From: DAIDKA01 sp963726995
GTDB taxonomy: Bacteria > Pseudomonadota > Gammaproteobacteria > Steroidobacterales > Steroidobacteraceae
Direction: 5' to 3'
Length of the DNA stretch: 64,000 nucleotides
Assembly (NCBI GenBank): GCA_963726995.1
Contig: CAVSEP010000006.1
Coordinates: 992,001-1,056,000, forward strand
The notes under the pieces are model-generated. The model made no database searches. It saw only the letters and a program-made list of their open reading frames with translations, and was not told the origin of the DNA. Each line of letters opens with the position of its first letter. The stretch's first letter is position 1. Shown one piece after another: positions 25,056 through 34,446 of this stretch. The position numbers were made by a program, and so were the translations under genes.

Positions 25056-26054
25056 CTACACCGATTGCCCCTGGCGTTCCCGACTACGAGTCGTCTTCCT
25101 GGTCTCGATGCCGCGGCGCCACCTGGCGGGCGTCGTGCCGAATTCACGACCAAAGGCGCGAATCAGTGCTGCATCGGAGCGGTAGCCTGCCTCCAGGGCA
25201 ATGCTGAGTACCGTGCGGTTCGTATCGCGCAGCAGGCGCGCGGCCAGCTGCATGCGCCAATGAGTCAGATACTCAAGTGGTGCGATGCCCACGATCCTCT
25301 GGAAGCGTTGCGCGAAGGCCGATCGGGACAGGCCGGCGTGTGCCGCGAGCGAATCGACGCGCCAGTGCGCCGCAGGGTCGGCGTGCATGTGCGCGATGGC
25401 CGGGCCCAGATGACGATCCTGCAGCGCCACCAGCAGCCCCCGGCTCGACTTCGGCAAGGTGGCCAGATACTGCCGCAGCGATTCGACGAACAGCAGCTCC
25501 GACAGTCTCGCAAGGTGAGCGTCACTGCCGATGGCGGAGGCGCTCGTCTGGATCAGAGCGTACTCCAGCGAGGAACTCATCCAGGTGGCCACCGGACCGT
25601 TGCCGATATCCACGAGCATCATGCGCGGCAATGACTCGAGCAATGGATTCCAGCGCCGCCGCTCGCAGGCCAGGAAGCCGCATATCAACTGCGTGTTGGC
25701 CCCATTTCCGCCCAGCGTCAGGGCCAGCGGGCCCTTCAGGTTCGAAGGCAGGTGGTCCTTGATGGGAACCGGTTCAGCGTCCGCGCTGTGCGCCAGCACG
25801 TGCGCGTCTCCGCATGGAAACAGCAGCACCGTACCGCGCGTGGCCTCGACCATCCGTTCGCCGCGAATTCCAGCCCAGCAGCTGCCGCGAGTGACCAGGT
25901 GATACGGAATGACATGTTCGAAATCATGTCCGAATGCGGCGCACGTGGCGCGTCCGGTCATCGTTTCGATGGCAAACGGCGCCCGCAGATCAGCCCGCAG
26001 AAATGCGCTTCCCGTGAGTCGTACGGCCGACAATAGCTGGGTGACAACGTCCAT
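25056..26054 (-). CDS. AraC-family transcriptional regulator with cupin-type sensor domain
   Basis: 332 residues from ATG 26054; longer in-frame starts lack sense. The N-terminal half is an AraC cupin (FLRADLRAPFAIETM, YHLVTRGSCWAG, GTVLLFPCGDAHVL), and the C-terminal 100 residues hold two helix-turn-helix motifs (WRVDSLAAHAGLSRSAFAQRF, LSIALEAGYRSDAALIRAFGR; each shown in part). Divergent from the tautomerase gene across 143 bp, the common layout for a regulator and its target. The effector is unknown. Confidence 0.88.
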   Translation of the reverse strand: MDVVTQLLSAVRLTGSAFLRADLRAPFAIETMTGRATCAAFGHDFEHVIPYHLVTRGSCWAGIRGERMVEATRGTVLLFPCGDAHVLAHSADAEPVPIKDHLPSNLKGPLALTLGGNGANTQLICGFLACERRRWNPLLESLPRMMLVDIGNGPVATWMSSSLEYALIQTSASAIGSDAHLARLSELLFVESLRQYLATLPKSSRGLLVALQDRHLGPAIAHMHADPAAHWRVDSLAAHAGLSRSAFAQRFQRIVGIAPLEYLTHWRMQLAARLLRDTNRTVLSIALEAGYRSDAALIRAFGREFGTTPARWRRGIETRKTTRSRERQGQSV

Positions 26055-26197
26055 TTCGATTTCCGGCTTCGCGATCAATTCCGCCGTCGCTGCGGTCAAT
26101 CCGTGGGGGCGGGAGCGGCGGATAGTATCAGACACCTGCGATGCACCTGGCCGCGCGGGCCGATGGATTCTGACAACCAAATTCAAGGAGACGGCAA

Positions 26198-26422
26198 ATG
26201 CCATTGATAAACGTGCGATTGATCGAAGGGGTATTCACCGCCCAGCAGAAGAAGACCATCGTCGAACGCCTGACAGAGACGATGGTCGAGATCGAAGGCG
26301 AGAGCCTGCGGCCCGTCACCTGGGTCGTCATCGAAGAAGTGAAAAGCGGGGACTGGGCCATTGGCGGCAAGGCGCTGACTACCCAGGACGTGAAACTGAT
26401 TGCGACGGGCCGCGCAGCCTGA
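26198..26422 (+). CDS. 4-oxalocrotonate tautomerase-family protein
   Basis: 74 residues, the usual size. MPLINVRLIEG places the catalytic Pro directly after Met, as needed for the amino-terminal general base. TAQQKKTIVERLTETMVEI and VTWVVIEEVKSGDWAIGG match the family. The ATG follows AAGGAG at ideal spacing. Members tautomerise enol/keto acids in aromatic degradation or similar chemistry; the natural substrate here is unknown. Probably controlled by the divergent AraC regulator. Confidence 0.92.
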   Translation: MPLINVRLIEGVFTAQQKKTIVERLTETMVEIEGESLRPVTWVVIEEVKSGDWAIGGKALTTQDVKLIATGRAA

Positions 26423-26435
26423 AGTGATCGGTGGA

Positions 26436-26460
26436 TGGGCGGGCCGAAGAGGCCCGCCCA
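26436..26460. terminator. Strong hairpin between convergent genes
   Basis: Perfect 10-bp stem TGGGCGGGCC / GGCCCGCCCA with loop GAAGA, lying between the stop of the tautomerase gene and the stop of the convergent methyltransferase gene. There is no T-tract on either strand, so it may act as a bidirectional weak terminator or mRNA 3'-end stabiliser. Confidence 0.5.
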
Positions 26461-26475
26461 CCGCAAATGGGCCGC

Positions 26476-27216
26476 CTAGGGCCGCTGGGCGATCAGGCGG
26501 ACCATGCGGTTCGAAGTGGCGCTCTCGGTCACTTCAAAGCCGCAATGCGCGAGGGCATTACGCACCCACAGCGGATCAAGCCGCAGTTTTTGGTAGCTGC
26601 TGACGCTCAGGCGCCATTGGGTGCCGTCAAGTTCATGAATGATGTCGTGAACCGTGACACTCTGGCGGGCGTACTCCAGGAAGCAGGTCAGAGTGCGATC
26701 GGCGCTGCTGCGCACGGGAATGAAGCGGTTCTCTGCCAATAACTCCTTTGAATAGTCACGAAACGTACAGGCGAACTGGCCGCCGGAGGAGAGCGCTGCA
26801 GCGACTTCGGCAAAGAGCGCCGTGACATCTGCCGGAGCCGGCAGATGCGTCAGCGTGTCGCCCATGCAAAGGATGAGGTCCGCCGCGTCATCCAGATGCG
26901 CGCGGAAATCCAACAGGTCCGCCACGACGGTGCGGATCGCCAGACCGTTCGCGTGCTCCGCGTGTTCCGCGAGCTCGCGCAGCAACGCCGCGTCGGAATC
27001 GATAGCGACCACCGAGTACCCGCGTCGTGCCAGCGCAATTGCATGCATTCCGAAGCCGGCGCCGAGGTCAACTGCCTGAGCCCTCGCGACGGGTCGCAGA
27101 CCGAGCGCCTCGACATCCAGGTCTGCCTGGGCGAGGGCGGAATCGAGACCCCCGAGCATCCATGAGTAGATGCGTCCCAGGTGGGTTGCGTAGTGGTCCC
27201 GGACAGATTGGATCAT
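26476..27216 (-). CDS. Class I SAM-dependent methyltransferase
   Basis: 246 residues from ATG 27216 (GGAGAG upstream). Motif I AVDLGAGFGMHAIALARRG, acidic residue in VVAIDSD, and LILCMGDTLTHLPAP (motif IV) define the Rossmann-type SAM domain. The C-terminal QKLRLDPLWVRNALAHCGF segment resembles small-molecule methyltransferases. The substrate is unknown. Downstream of and same strand as another methyltransferase, 29 bp apart, so likely co-transcribed. Confidence 0.85.
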   Translation of the reverse strand: MIQSVRDHYATHLGRIYSWMLGGLDSALAQADLDVEALGLRPVARAQAVDLGAGFGMHAIALARRGYSVVAIDSDAALLRELAEHAEHANGLAIRTVVADLLDFRAHLDDAADLILCMGDTLTHLPAPADVTALFAEVAAALSSGGQFACTFRDYSKELLAENRFIPVRSSADRTLTCFLEYARQSVTVHDIIHELDGTQWRLSVSSYQKLRLDPLWVRNALAHCGFEVTESATSNRMVRLIAQRP

Positions 27217-27245
27217 CGGACTCTCCGTGGCCCCGCAGCGGCCGG

Positions 27246-28127
27246 TCAGGCACTCGCGTGACCGCACTTGGTGATGACGACTTCCAGATATTCAGCGGGA
27301 ACGATAAGGGATTTCGGCGAGTCGATGTTGAGGCCGTCCAACAGCGCAGTGATCTCCTCGGTCAGGCGAGCCTGGCCGCGGCCATCGAGCGCGAGAAAGG
27401 CCTTGTGCGTTGGACCATAGTACTGCCGGAAGGTCGAAATCCAGTGGGCAGCGGAGCGGTACCGGAAGTTGAATGTCCGGCGTTGGTAGCTGACATGGGA
27501 AGCCCCGGCGCAGAACAGATCGGCGATATTCGCCGCGGAACCCCAGAGCATCGGGGATTGCACCCCGGGCGGCGGCGGCACGTTGCTGGCGACCAGACGG
27601 AATAGCTGGCCGATGAACCCCTCGGCAGTCCAGTTCGCCAGCCCTATGCGGCCCCCCGCCCGCACCACACGCAGCAGTTCCCGCGCCGCCTTGTCGTGAT
27701 CAGGCGTGAACATCACGCCGAATGTGGAGAGCGCCACATCGAAGCTGTTGTCGGGGAAGGGCAGCGCTTCCGCATCGGCTGTCTGGAACTGCACGTCCAG
27801 CCCATCGGCCTTTGCCCGTTGCGATCCCTTTTCGAGCAGGTGCGGCACGTAGTCCGTGGAAACTACCCGTGCGAACCGGCGGGCTGCCGCCAACGTCGCA
27901 TTTCCATTGCCGGCGGCGACATCCAGAACGTGGTCGCCGGCCCGCACGTTGGCGGCCTCCGCCAACAGCTCGCCGACGATCTGCAGGGTGGTGCCGATGA
28001 CCGCGAAGTCCCCGCTGGCCCACGTGGCCTGCTGGCGTTGCTTCATGGCACCGAAGTCGCCGCGGCGTTCCGCCTCATGCAACGGCGTCAAAGGCAGGGT
28101 ATTTTGGAAGTTCGGCTCAGCGCTCAT
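27246..28127 (-). CDS. UbiE-like SAM-dependent methyltransferase
   Basis: 293 residues. SAM motif I reads HVLDVAAGNGNATLAAARR, with acidic D in VSTDYVPHLLEKG, DAEALPFPDNSFDVALSTFG (motif II-III) and LLRVVRAGGRIGLANW (motif IV). This is the UbiE/COQ5-type methyltransferase pattern (Methyltransf_11), but the gene is not ubiE by context. First gene of a two-methyltransferase (-) unit, divergent from an O-methyltransferase at 28308. Confidence 0.87.
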   Translation of the reverse strand: MSAEPNFQNTLPLTPLHEAERRGDFGAMKQRQQATWASGDFAVIGTTLQIVGELLAEAANVRAGDHVLDVAAGNGNATLAAARRFARVVSTDYVPHLLEKGSQRAKADGLDVQFQTADAEALPFPDNSFDVALSTFGVMFTPDHDKAARELLRVVRAGGRIGLANWTAEGFIGQLFRLVASNVPPPPGVQSPMLWGSAANIADLFCAGASHVSYQRRTFNFRYRSAAHWISTFRQYYGPTHKAFLALDGRGQARLTEEITALLDGLNIDSPKSLIVPAEYLEVVITKCGHASA

Positions 28128-28307
28128 GTCTGTTCTCCGGTTACGGGGGGCGATGTGGAAATCGCCGATGTGGTGAAATGATTATCCGCAGCGGGCCGTG
28201 TCGCCGACTTACCGGCCGTCGCGGCCGGTTGATCCAACGTCCGGCATCAACCGCCAGATTGATGCTATGTTGCAGCGCGATTCGAATAACGAATGACAAC
28301 AGGGGGC

Positions 28308-29333
28308 ATGATGAACACTCTTCCCGCGACCACCGACGATCGCCTCATCTGGGACACCTGGCTGGCGATGTACCGTCTGCCGATCCTGACGGTTGCCGAC
28401 GAAATCGGCACATTCGCGGCGCTGTCGGCCCGGCCGCTGACCACCGATGAACTCGCGGCCCAGCTTGCCGTCGGCGCCCGTGCCCTTGGGATACACCTCG
28501 GGCTGCTCGCCGCCATGGGCTTCGTCGAACGGCGCGATTGGCGTTGGCGCGCGACCGCGGCCACGAGGACCTGGATGCATCCGGAGGCGGAGGGTTACGC
28601 GGGACCGGTGCTGCATGGCTTCCGCCAGGCCCAGCCGCTGCATGCCCAGCTGCTCGCGACCCTGCGTCCGAACGTGCGCGCCGACAAGCACCGCTCGTCG
28701 GTGGCCGAGTGGGAGCGCGGTGAGATGTCCGCGGAACTTGCGCAGATGGTCACTGCGTTCATGAATGCGCACAGCCGCGCCGCCGCGAAGGCGGTCGCCT
28801 CCCAGTCGCTGTTCGGGGAGGTGCGCAGCATTCTGGACGTTGGCGGCGGTTCGGCCATCTTCTCCATCGAGATTGCCAAGGCGCATCCGCAGCTGCGGGC
28901 GACCGTGATGGAGATCGCGGCGGTGTGCGCGGAGGCGGAGCGCTACATCACGGCCTCGGGTCAGGCGGCGCGCGTGCGCACCGAAGCAGTCAATATGTTC
29001 ACGCAGGCCTGGCCGACCGGCCACGACGCGCACTTTCTGTCGAACATCCTGCACGACTGGTCGGACGAAACCTGCCGCCTGCTGGCCAGAAAGTCGTTCG
29101 ATGCCCTGCCCTCCGGCGGCCGGATCGTGCTGCATGAAATTCTGATGGACGACGACGGCTGTGGCCCGCTACCGGCCGCCGCGTTCTCGGTGCTGATGCT
29201 GCTCGGTACGCGCGGCCGCCAGTACACATTGGGGGAACTGCGCGGCTTCCTGGAGCCAACCGGCTTCATCGATGTTGAAGCCTTCACCACCGGCGGGGGC
29301 TATTACTCCCTGGTCGTCGCCCGTAAGCCCTGA
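28308..29333 (+). CDS. O-methyltransferase of the acetylserotonin / plant COMT type
   Basis: About 341 residues. N-terminal winged-helix dimerisation domain (TWLAMYRLPILTVADEIG, LTTDELAAQL, GLLAAMGFVERR), then SAM domain with ILDVGGGSAIFSIEIAKAHP, and HFLSNILHDWSDETCRLL, where HDW is the motif containing the catalytic-base His in this family. Starts at 28293, 28308 and 28311 are in frame; AGGGGG lies just before the last two. Probably methylates a hydroxylated small molecule; the substrate is unknown. Confidence 0.87.
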   Translation: MMNTLPATTDDRLIWDTWLAMYRLPILTVADEIGTFAALSARPLTTDELAAQLAVGARALGIHLGLLAAMGFVERRDWRWRATAATRTWMHPEAEGYAGPVLHGFRQAQPLHAQLLATLRPNVRADKHRSSVAEWERGEMSAELAQMVTAFMNAHSRAAAKAVASQSLFGEVRSILDVGGGSAIFSIEIAKAHPQLRATVMEIAAVCAEAERYITASGQAARVRTEAVNMFTQAWPTGHDAHFLSNILHDWSDETCRLLARKSFDALPSGGRIVLHEILMDDDGCGPLPAAAFSVLMLLGTRGRQYTLGELRGFLEPTGFIDVEAFTTGGGYYSLVVARKP

Positions 29334-29365
29334 GGCAGCCGATCAGATTCTGGATGGATCCACCC

Positions 29366-30766
29366 CTAGTGCAGTGCCAGAGTATCCCGTCGCCAGGCTA
29401 CATCCTGCCAGCGGCCGAAGTCACGCAGCAGCTCCGGACTGCTGGCCTGTCTGACGGTGACGAGATCATCAAGCCGCAACTCATCGAAGCTGCGACGAAA
29501 GCGCCCGCGGTCCTTCAGCTCACGAACGACCAGCAGCCTCCTCGTGGGGGGCGCGAAGCCCGCGTACTCGATGTAGCCCTGCTCCGGATCGTTGAATCCC
29601 GGTGGCAGCACATCGGCGATCCAGGTCGGGCCCTTCTGGTGGAATATCCACAGTTCCCGCCAGCCCTCCAGGGGTTGCACGGCGAGTACCACCGCCGGCC
29701 CCTGTGCGATCAACTGCGCGGAGGCAATCCACGGCACACCGTAGGTGCAGCGTTGCACCAACGGGGCGGTACCGGCCTGGGTTCTGCGCAACGCGATGCA
29801 CGTTTGGCCCGGGTCGCCCGGGGCCACAGTCAAAGCAAACGGCGCCAGCTGCAGCATCGACGCTGAGGCCGCCCAGCGGCTGGCATTCACGCGCACCACG
29901 GTGTCGGTGTATTCGGTCCGGCGATCCTCCCCCAGATCGCTGGAGCGCACGCCCAGCAGCTCGGTCAGCGCGCCCCGGCCCGCGACACTGGCCGGCTCGC
30001 CATTTCTCGCCTGCTCAAAGGCCAGCGCCGCCCAGACGGCCGCGCGCCGTGAATGCAGGAGGCTGCGCGTCAGGGGGGTCAACTCGCGCTCAGGGAATCC
30101 CCTCAGCATGGCGAGCCGTTCCAGATCAAGGGTCTTCCGAGGCCCAGGTCCCAGAGCCGGGTCGATGCAATCCGAGCGCGTGAGACTGAGCGCGGCGACC
30201 GCCCGATCCTCGGCACTGGCCTGGGGTAGGGCCAGGATGCGTCGAAACAGCTCACCGTCGTAGCAGACGTGCATGCGGCCGCCGCGCTCAAAACTTCGCA
30301 TGTGGACGCCGAACTGGCTGACCACGTCCAGATGTGCGCCAACGTCCATGGCCGCCGTATCGGTCCACGATGCCGCGTCGGCCAGCCGCTCCGCCATCAG
30401 GGCGATCGCCGCGAGCGGCTCAGCGGTGAGCGCCCGGGGCGGCACGGCCCTGAGATAGGCGGCGCCGTAGCTGATCCCCAGCGCCTCCGAGCCGCGGGTT
30501 TCGCGCAGGAACCGCAGCACCGCCAGCAAGTCAGGAGCGTCACGGTCCGTAAGCCCCAGCGGCCGCACGAGGTCGCTGCGCAGGTAGCCGCCGCGCTCGC
30601 GCCGGTAGTTGTAGACCTGCAGGTAGCCGGCCCGCTCACCCCGGATTTCAAGCACGTCGCCCTGCCACAGCGTCGTCAGTTCAGTGGACCCGGACTGTGC
30701 GCCAGACCGCAGCGGTGTATGGTCCGCCACCACGATGGCCAGGGCGACGGCCAGAGTGAGCATCAC
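29366..30766 (-). CDS. SH3-domain-containing exported protein of unknown function
   Basis: 466 residues. Short signal peptide (MMLTLAVALAIVVADHTPLR), then a bacterial SH3-like segment (TELTTLWQGDVLEIRGERAG, YLQVYNYRRERGGYLRSDLV), followed by about 380 residues of no recognised family. The start overlaps the stop of the SPFH gene by 4 bp (30763-30766), so the two are translationally coupled. It may be a periplasmic partner of the SPFH membrane protein. Convergent with the O-methyltransferase gene. Confidence 0.7.
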   Translation of the reverse strand: MMLTLAVALAIVVADHTPLRSGAQSGSTELTTLWQGDVLEIRGERAGYLQVYNYRRERGGYLRSDLVRPLGLTDRDAPDLLAVLRFLRETRGSEALGISYGAAYLRAVPPRALTAEPLAAIALMAERLADAASWTDTAAMDVGAHLDVVSQFGVHMRSFERGGRMHVCYDGELFRRILALPQASAEDRAVAALSLTRSDCIDPALGPGPRKTLDLERLAMLRGFPERELTPLTRSLLHSRRAAVWAALAFEQARNGEPASVAGRGALTELLGVRSSDLGEDRRTEYTDTVVRVNASRWAASASMLQLAPFALTVAPGDPGQTCIALRRTQAGTAPLVQRCTYGVPWIASAQLIAQGPAVVLAVQPLEGWRELWIFHQKGPTWIADVLPPGFNDPEQGYIEYAGFAPPTRRLLVVRELKDRGRFRRSFDELRLDDLVTVRQASSPELLRDFGRWQDVAWRRDTLALH

Positions 30767-31998
30767 GGCTGCGCTCCGTCACCCAGCAGATTGGAGCCGA
30801 TGAAGCGACCCGCGGCGGGCGTCGGCGCGATGATGACCTGCACCTTGTCGGAGAGCTTGTCGGCCAGGGTCTTCTGGATCAGCAGCGGATAGTGCGTAAC
30901 CAGGACACCCTCGCGTTCCATCTGGCCGGCGTTGGTCCTGCCGACCAGGTCCAGGCGATACGCTTCGGCATCGGCGAGTTTCTGTCTGGAATCCGCCTCG
31001 CCCCGTGCCTCGATGCGGCGCGCCTCTGCAGCCCCTTCGGCAGTGCGTATGCGCGCCACCTTGTCGGCCTCGGCTTCGAGCGTTCGCTGCTGGATCTGTT
31101 TCTGCTTGAACGGCAGGATGTGCTGCATGGTCTCCTCCTGCGCCTTGGCGGCGATGACCTGTTCGGCGCCCGCCGCCTCCGCCGCGGCCTGCCGGCGGAC
31201 CTTCTCCGCTTCGGATTCCAGCGCGGTCTGTTTGACCTGGGCCTCCTTGAGCTGCAGCGTGTAGCGGATCTTCTCGGTCTCCAGTTCCTCGGCGAGCAGC
31301 TTCTCCATCCCGATTCGATAGTCCTGGGGCAGGTCCACCTGACCCATGCTGACGCCGCGCAGCAGCAGGCCCATCGCGGCAAGCCTGGGCGAAAGTTCAG
31401 CCGCGAGCTGACGCTGGATGTCCGACCGCTTCACCGTGAATATTTCCCGGACGGAATAGCGGGCGAACAAGGGGTAGACGATGCCCTGCACCGCCGGACG
31501 CACCAAATCCGCATTCAGATCATCCGGATAGTTCTTCGACATCTGCGCAATGCGGCCTCGGTCGATGGCCCAGCGAACGGTCAGATCCACGCCGATCGAC
31601 AGCCCCTCGGTGGACTGAAAGGGAGCCGGCCCCGTGGCGCTGGCACCCTCGCTCAGCCGGTACACCTGATCGCGGGTCGGATATTGGCGCAGCTGGTGGA
31701 TGCCTGGCACGGCCAGAACGGTGCCGGAGGAAAACGCCGCGACGGCGCCGTTCAGCTGATTGGTCCGCACCAGGACCTGGCCGCCGGGAATCGTTGCGAA
31801 GGGCGGATGCCGGTAGCCGGCGTAGCCCAGCGCCGCCAACATCGCCAGTGCCAGCAGTCGCCAGCGCCGGCGCAGGACGATACATCCCAGTGCGAGCGTT
31901 CCGGCCGCCAGCATTGCTACCAGTCTGCCGGTCGGCTCCACGACCACGCGCCGCAAGACCTCGAGGATTGCATCCGCCCGCCCAGACATGATCTTCAC
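30763..31998 (-). CDS. SPFH/Band 7 (prohibitin-like) membrane protein
   Basis: 411 residues: two N-terminal hydrophobic segments (RLVAMLAAGTLALGCIVLR, LLALAMLAALGYAGY), an SPFH domain (about 70-260: TIPGGQVLVRTNQLNGAV, VDLTVRWAID, VREIFTVKRSDIQRQLAAEL), then a long Ala/Glu/Lys-rich coiled coil (about 265-370) typical of prohibitins and HflK/HflC. Such proteins form membrane microdomain cages or scaffold proteases. The coupled SH3 protein is the obvious partner. No NfeD-like or FtsH gene is nearby. Confidence 0.87.
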   Translation of the reverse strand: MKIMSGRADAILEVLRRVVVEPTGRLVAMLAAGTLALGCIVLRRRWRLLALAMLAALGYAGYRHPPFATIPGGQVLVRTNQLNGAVAAFSSGTVLAVPGIHQLRQYPTRDQVYRLSEGASATGPAPFQSTEGLSIGVDLTVRWAIDRGRIAQMSKNYPDDLNADLVRPAVQGIVYPLFARYSVREIFTVKRSDIQRQLAAELSPRLAAMGLLLRGVSMGQVDLPQDYRIGMEKLLAEELETEKIRYTLQLKEAQVKQTALESEAEKVRRQAAAEAAGAEQVIAAKAQEETMQHILPFKQKQIQQRTLEAEADKVARIRTAEGAAEARRIEARGEADSRQKLADAEAYRLDLVGRTNAGQMEREGVLVTHYPLLIQKTLADKLSDKVQVIIAPTPAAGRFIGSNLLGDGAQP

Positions 31999-32104
31999 TC
32001 CCGCGGAGTTGATGTGCCGCGTTGAGTGAAAGTTTCAGTGCCGGTTATGGCATGGCGATGAGGCAATAATGGCAGCGTGTGGCAGCTGGGCGGACAATGA
32101 GGGT

Positions 32105-33139
32105 CTAGGGCGGAGTCGAGAGCGGATGGCCGGCTGCGCGCCAGGCCTTCATTCCGCCATCGAGCGCCACGGCGCCCTGAAACCCCATGGTGCGAAGCGT
32201 CGCGGCGGCAAGGGTTGAAATGCGCCCGAACTCGCAGCACACCAGTAGCCGCTGCGTCGGGTCCTTCAGTTCATCATTGACCCGCAGTTCCAACTGCCCG
32301 CGCGGCAGATGGCGGGCGCCGGGTATATGCCCCGACTCGAAGGCGTCGCGCTCCCGGACATCCAGCACCAGCAGTGCCCCCGGGGTAGATTCGAGACTGG
32401 TCTGCAGTTCCGCGAGCGACATGAAAGGCACGATGGCCGCGGCGTCCGCCAGCATCTGGGCCACTGTCTTGCCGCCGCTCATGTTGGTGCGCAGCGCCTC
32501 GGTGACGTGCGTGGGCATGGTGAGATTCAGGTTCTGCATCATCTCGATGAATGCGCCTCGATCCCGTTGCTGCAGCCGCGGGTTCTGCGTCATTTCCTGC
32601 GCCAGCGTGGAGTGGGTGCGTCCCTTGTACTCATGGGCCGGAAAGACCAGCAGTGCAGGGTCCTGTTTGAGAAGTGAGCCGAACAGGCTGTCGTAGAGAC
32701 TGCCGGCGTCCCCGCTCGGCAGATCGGTGCGCCCCGTGGCCCCGATGAGGAGGGTGTCGCCCGTAAAAACCCGATCCTCTACGCACAGGCACATGGAGTC
32801 ACGGGTGTGTCCCGGGGTATGCAGGGCCTGCAGCCGCAGGCGGCCGACGGCCAGCATTTCACCACCCTCCAGCCGCAGGTCGACAAAGGGCGCGGGGCTT
32901 GCCCGATGCATCACCACTGGGACATTGAACTCGCGCGCGAGCTGGCGTGTCGCGGAAAAATGATCGGCATGGGTGTGCGTGTCAATGAGGTAGTGGATGC
33001 GCAGACCATCCTTCGCGGCGAGTGCCTTGTAGCGATTGAGCTGGCTCAGTTCCGGATCAATCAGCACCGCGGCGCAGCTCTCCTCGCAGCCGACGAGGTA
33101 GGAGCGGCAGCCGCCCGAGGACACTGTTTCAAATATCAT
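32105..33139 (-). CDS. Persulfide dioxygenase-like MBL hydrolase fused to rhodanese
   Basis: 344 residues. N-terminal metallo-beta-lactamase fold of the ETHE1 type: THTHADH (H55, H57, D59, H60), LHTPGHTRDSMCL, VFTGDTLLIGATGRTD and FPAHEYKGR. The C-terminal rhodanese domain (about 245-340) ends in DGGMKAWRAAGHP and has an active-site-like CCEFGRIS. The fusion couples persulfide oxidation to sulfite with sulfur transfer, a sulfide detoxification scheme known from other bacteria. It stands alone. Confidence 0.9.
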   Translation of the reverse strand: MIFETVSSGGCRSYLVGCEESCAAVLIDPELSQLNRYKALAAKDGLRIHYLIDTHTHADHFSATRQLAREFNVPVVMHRASPAPFVDLRLEGGEMLAVGRLRLQALHTPGHTRDSMCLCVEDRVFTGDTLLIGATGRTDLPSGDAGSLYDSLFGSLLKQDPALLVFPAHEYKGRTHSTLAQEMTQNPRLQQRDRGAFIEMMQNLNLTMPTHVTEALRTNMSGGKTVAQMLADAAAIVPFMSLAELQTSLESTPGALLVLDVRERDAFESGHIPGARHLPRGQLELRVNDELKDPTQRLLVCCEFGRISTLAAATLRTMGFQGAVALDGGMKAWRAAGHPLSTPP

Positions 33140-33243
33140 GGCCCGCGGCGCCTCAAGGTGTCCTGAAATTGCCGGCCACGTAGGCGGTCGGACTCACATT
33201 CGGCGGTAGGGCCAAGGGCGGATTCCTCGAGCAGACCGGTCGG

Positions 33244-33846
33244 TCAGGCAGCAATGATCCAGGATGTCAGCAACTGCGTGCCCGCCGGCAGAGTGGGACT
33301 CAGCGCAGCCTCCGACAGTCCGAAGCGTCCTTGGCGGGCTTCCTTGGGATGGGCGGCAAGGGCTTCGGCGATGCGCGCGGGCCACAGCCATCCGGCCAGA
33401 TTCAGGTCGCGTGCGGCAAGACCGGCGGCCTCGCCGCCGCGCAGCACTCGATGTTCGGTGCGTCCCTGTCGATGAACGACGTGCTCGGCATGAAAGACCA
33501 CGCGCAGGCGGCCGCAGCTTAGCGCGAGTTGTTCCAGGCAGAACAGGGCGGGGCGCGTCGTGAGCCCGGCGACGCTGACCGGGTGGTCCCGCCAGGCGGG
33601 GCCGAGATGCTCAAGCCAGACCTGGGTGAGGTCCCCGTCCGCGAGCGTGCGCACTCGGGCGCCGCGTGACGCCAGCCGCGCTCCGACACTGCGAGCCTCA
33701 CGGTAGCGTTCGTCGATCAGCACCATGGGCAGCGCGCCGGGCGGACCATCCTTGTCCTGGGGCCCATCGCTACGCTGCGATGCACCAGCAATGGCCGGTA
33801 GGGCCGAGGCCGCTGCGGCCTCCAGGAATTCGCGCCGATTGATCAT
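33244..33846 (-). CDS. Tat-exported protein of unknown function
   Basis: 200 residues from ATG 33846. MINRREFLEAAAASALPAIAGA is a twin-arginine signal, here cut short in full by rule but clear in RREFL and the hydrophobic Ala/Leu core. The mature part (MVLIDERYREARSVGARLAS, VWLEHLGPAWR, VAGLTTRPALFCLEQLA) matches no family I recognise. Its motif LTTRPALFCLEQ recalls small exported proteins found near thioredoxin genes, but no function can be assigned. Divergent from thioredoxin 2. Confidence 0.6.
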   Translation of the reverse strand: MINRREFLEAAAASALPAIAGASQRSDGPQDKDGPPGALPMVLIDERYREARSVGARLASRGARVRTLADGDLTQVWLEHLGPAWRDHPVSVAGLTTRPALFCLEQLALSCGRLRVVFHAEHVVHRQGRTEHRVLRGGEAAGLAARDLNLAGWLWPARIAEALAAHPKEARQGRFGLSEAALSPTLPAGTQLLTSWIIAA

Positions 33847-33971
33847 ACAGCCCCCATTTGCCCGCCCTCCTCGGGGCGCATCCACTGGCATGTTCTTCTA
33901 GCGAGGTGCGCGACAGTCTAGCACCGCGCGGCAGTCTTGAAATCACGCCGACAGCCCCAAGACCGGGGGGT

Positions 33972-34406
33972 ATGTCCGAATCGCCGCACGTCGTTTGCCC
34001 CCACTGCGAGACGCTCAACCGCATTCCGGCCGCGCGGCTGCGTGAGGCGCCGAAATGCGGGAAGTGCCATCTGCCTCTGTTCACCGGGCATCCGCTGGAG
34101 CTCACCGGCAAGAACTTCCGCCGGCACGTCGATCGCAACGACACGCCGGTGGTCGTGGACTTCTGGGCCTCATGGTGTGGTCCCTGTCAGGCGATGGCGC
34201 CGCAGTTCGCCCAGGCCGCCATGGAACTGGAGCCGCAGGTGCGGCTGGCAAAACTCGACACCGATGCGGCCCAGACCATTGCCAGCGAATTCGGCATCCG
34301 CAGTATCCCCACCTTGATCCTCTTCAAATCGGGCCGCGAAGTGGCGCGTCAGACCGGCTCGATGGGCAAGGCGGATATCATCCGCTGGGTGCGCTCACAC
34401 GTTTAG
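33972..34406 (+). CDS. trxC: Thioredoxin 2
   Basis: 144 residues. N-terminal zinc ribbon CPHC (C9, C12) and CGKC (C29, C32), followed by a thioredoxin domain with active site WASWCGPCQAMAP (C69, C72), GIRSIPTLILFKSG and its cis-Pro. This zinc-ribbon plus thioredoxin layout defines TrxC, a cytoplasmic disulfide reductase often induced by oxidative stress. ATG 33972 follows GGGGGG at suitable spacing. Frames extending further upstream are not protein-like. Confidence 0.94.
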   Translation: MSESPHVVCPHCETLNRIPAARLREAPKCGKCHLPLFTGHPLELTGKNFRRHVDRNDTPVVVDFWASWCGPCQAMAPQFAQAAMELEPQVRLAKLDTDAAQTIASEFGIRSIPTLILFKSGREVARQTGSMGKADIIRWVRSHV

Positions 34407-34446
34407 CGGCCCGAACGCCGCGTCTCGCCGGATCTGTCTTGCCTGA

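Noticed and set aside
26436..26460. A classical rho-independent terminator
   Set aside because: The hairpin is strong but no T-tract follows it on either strand, so it is only listed as a terminator-like hairpin.
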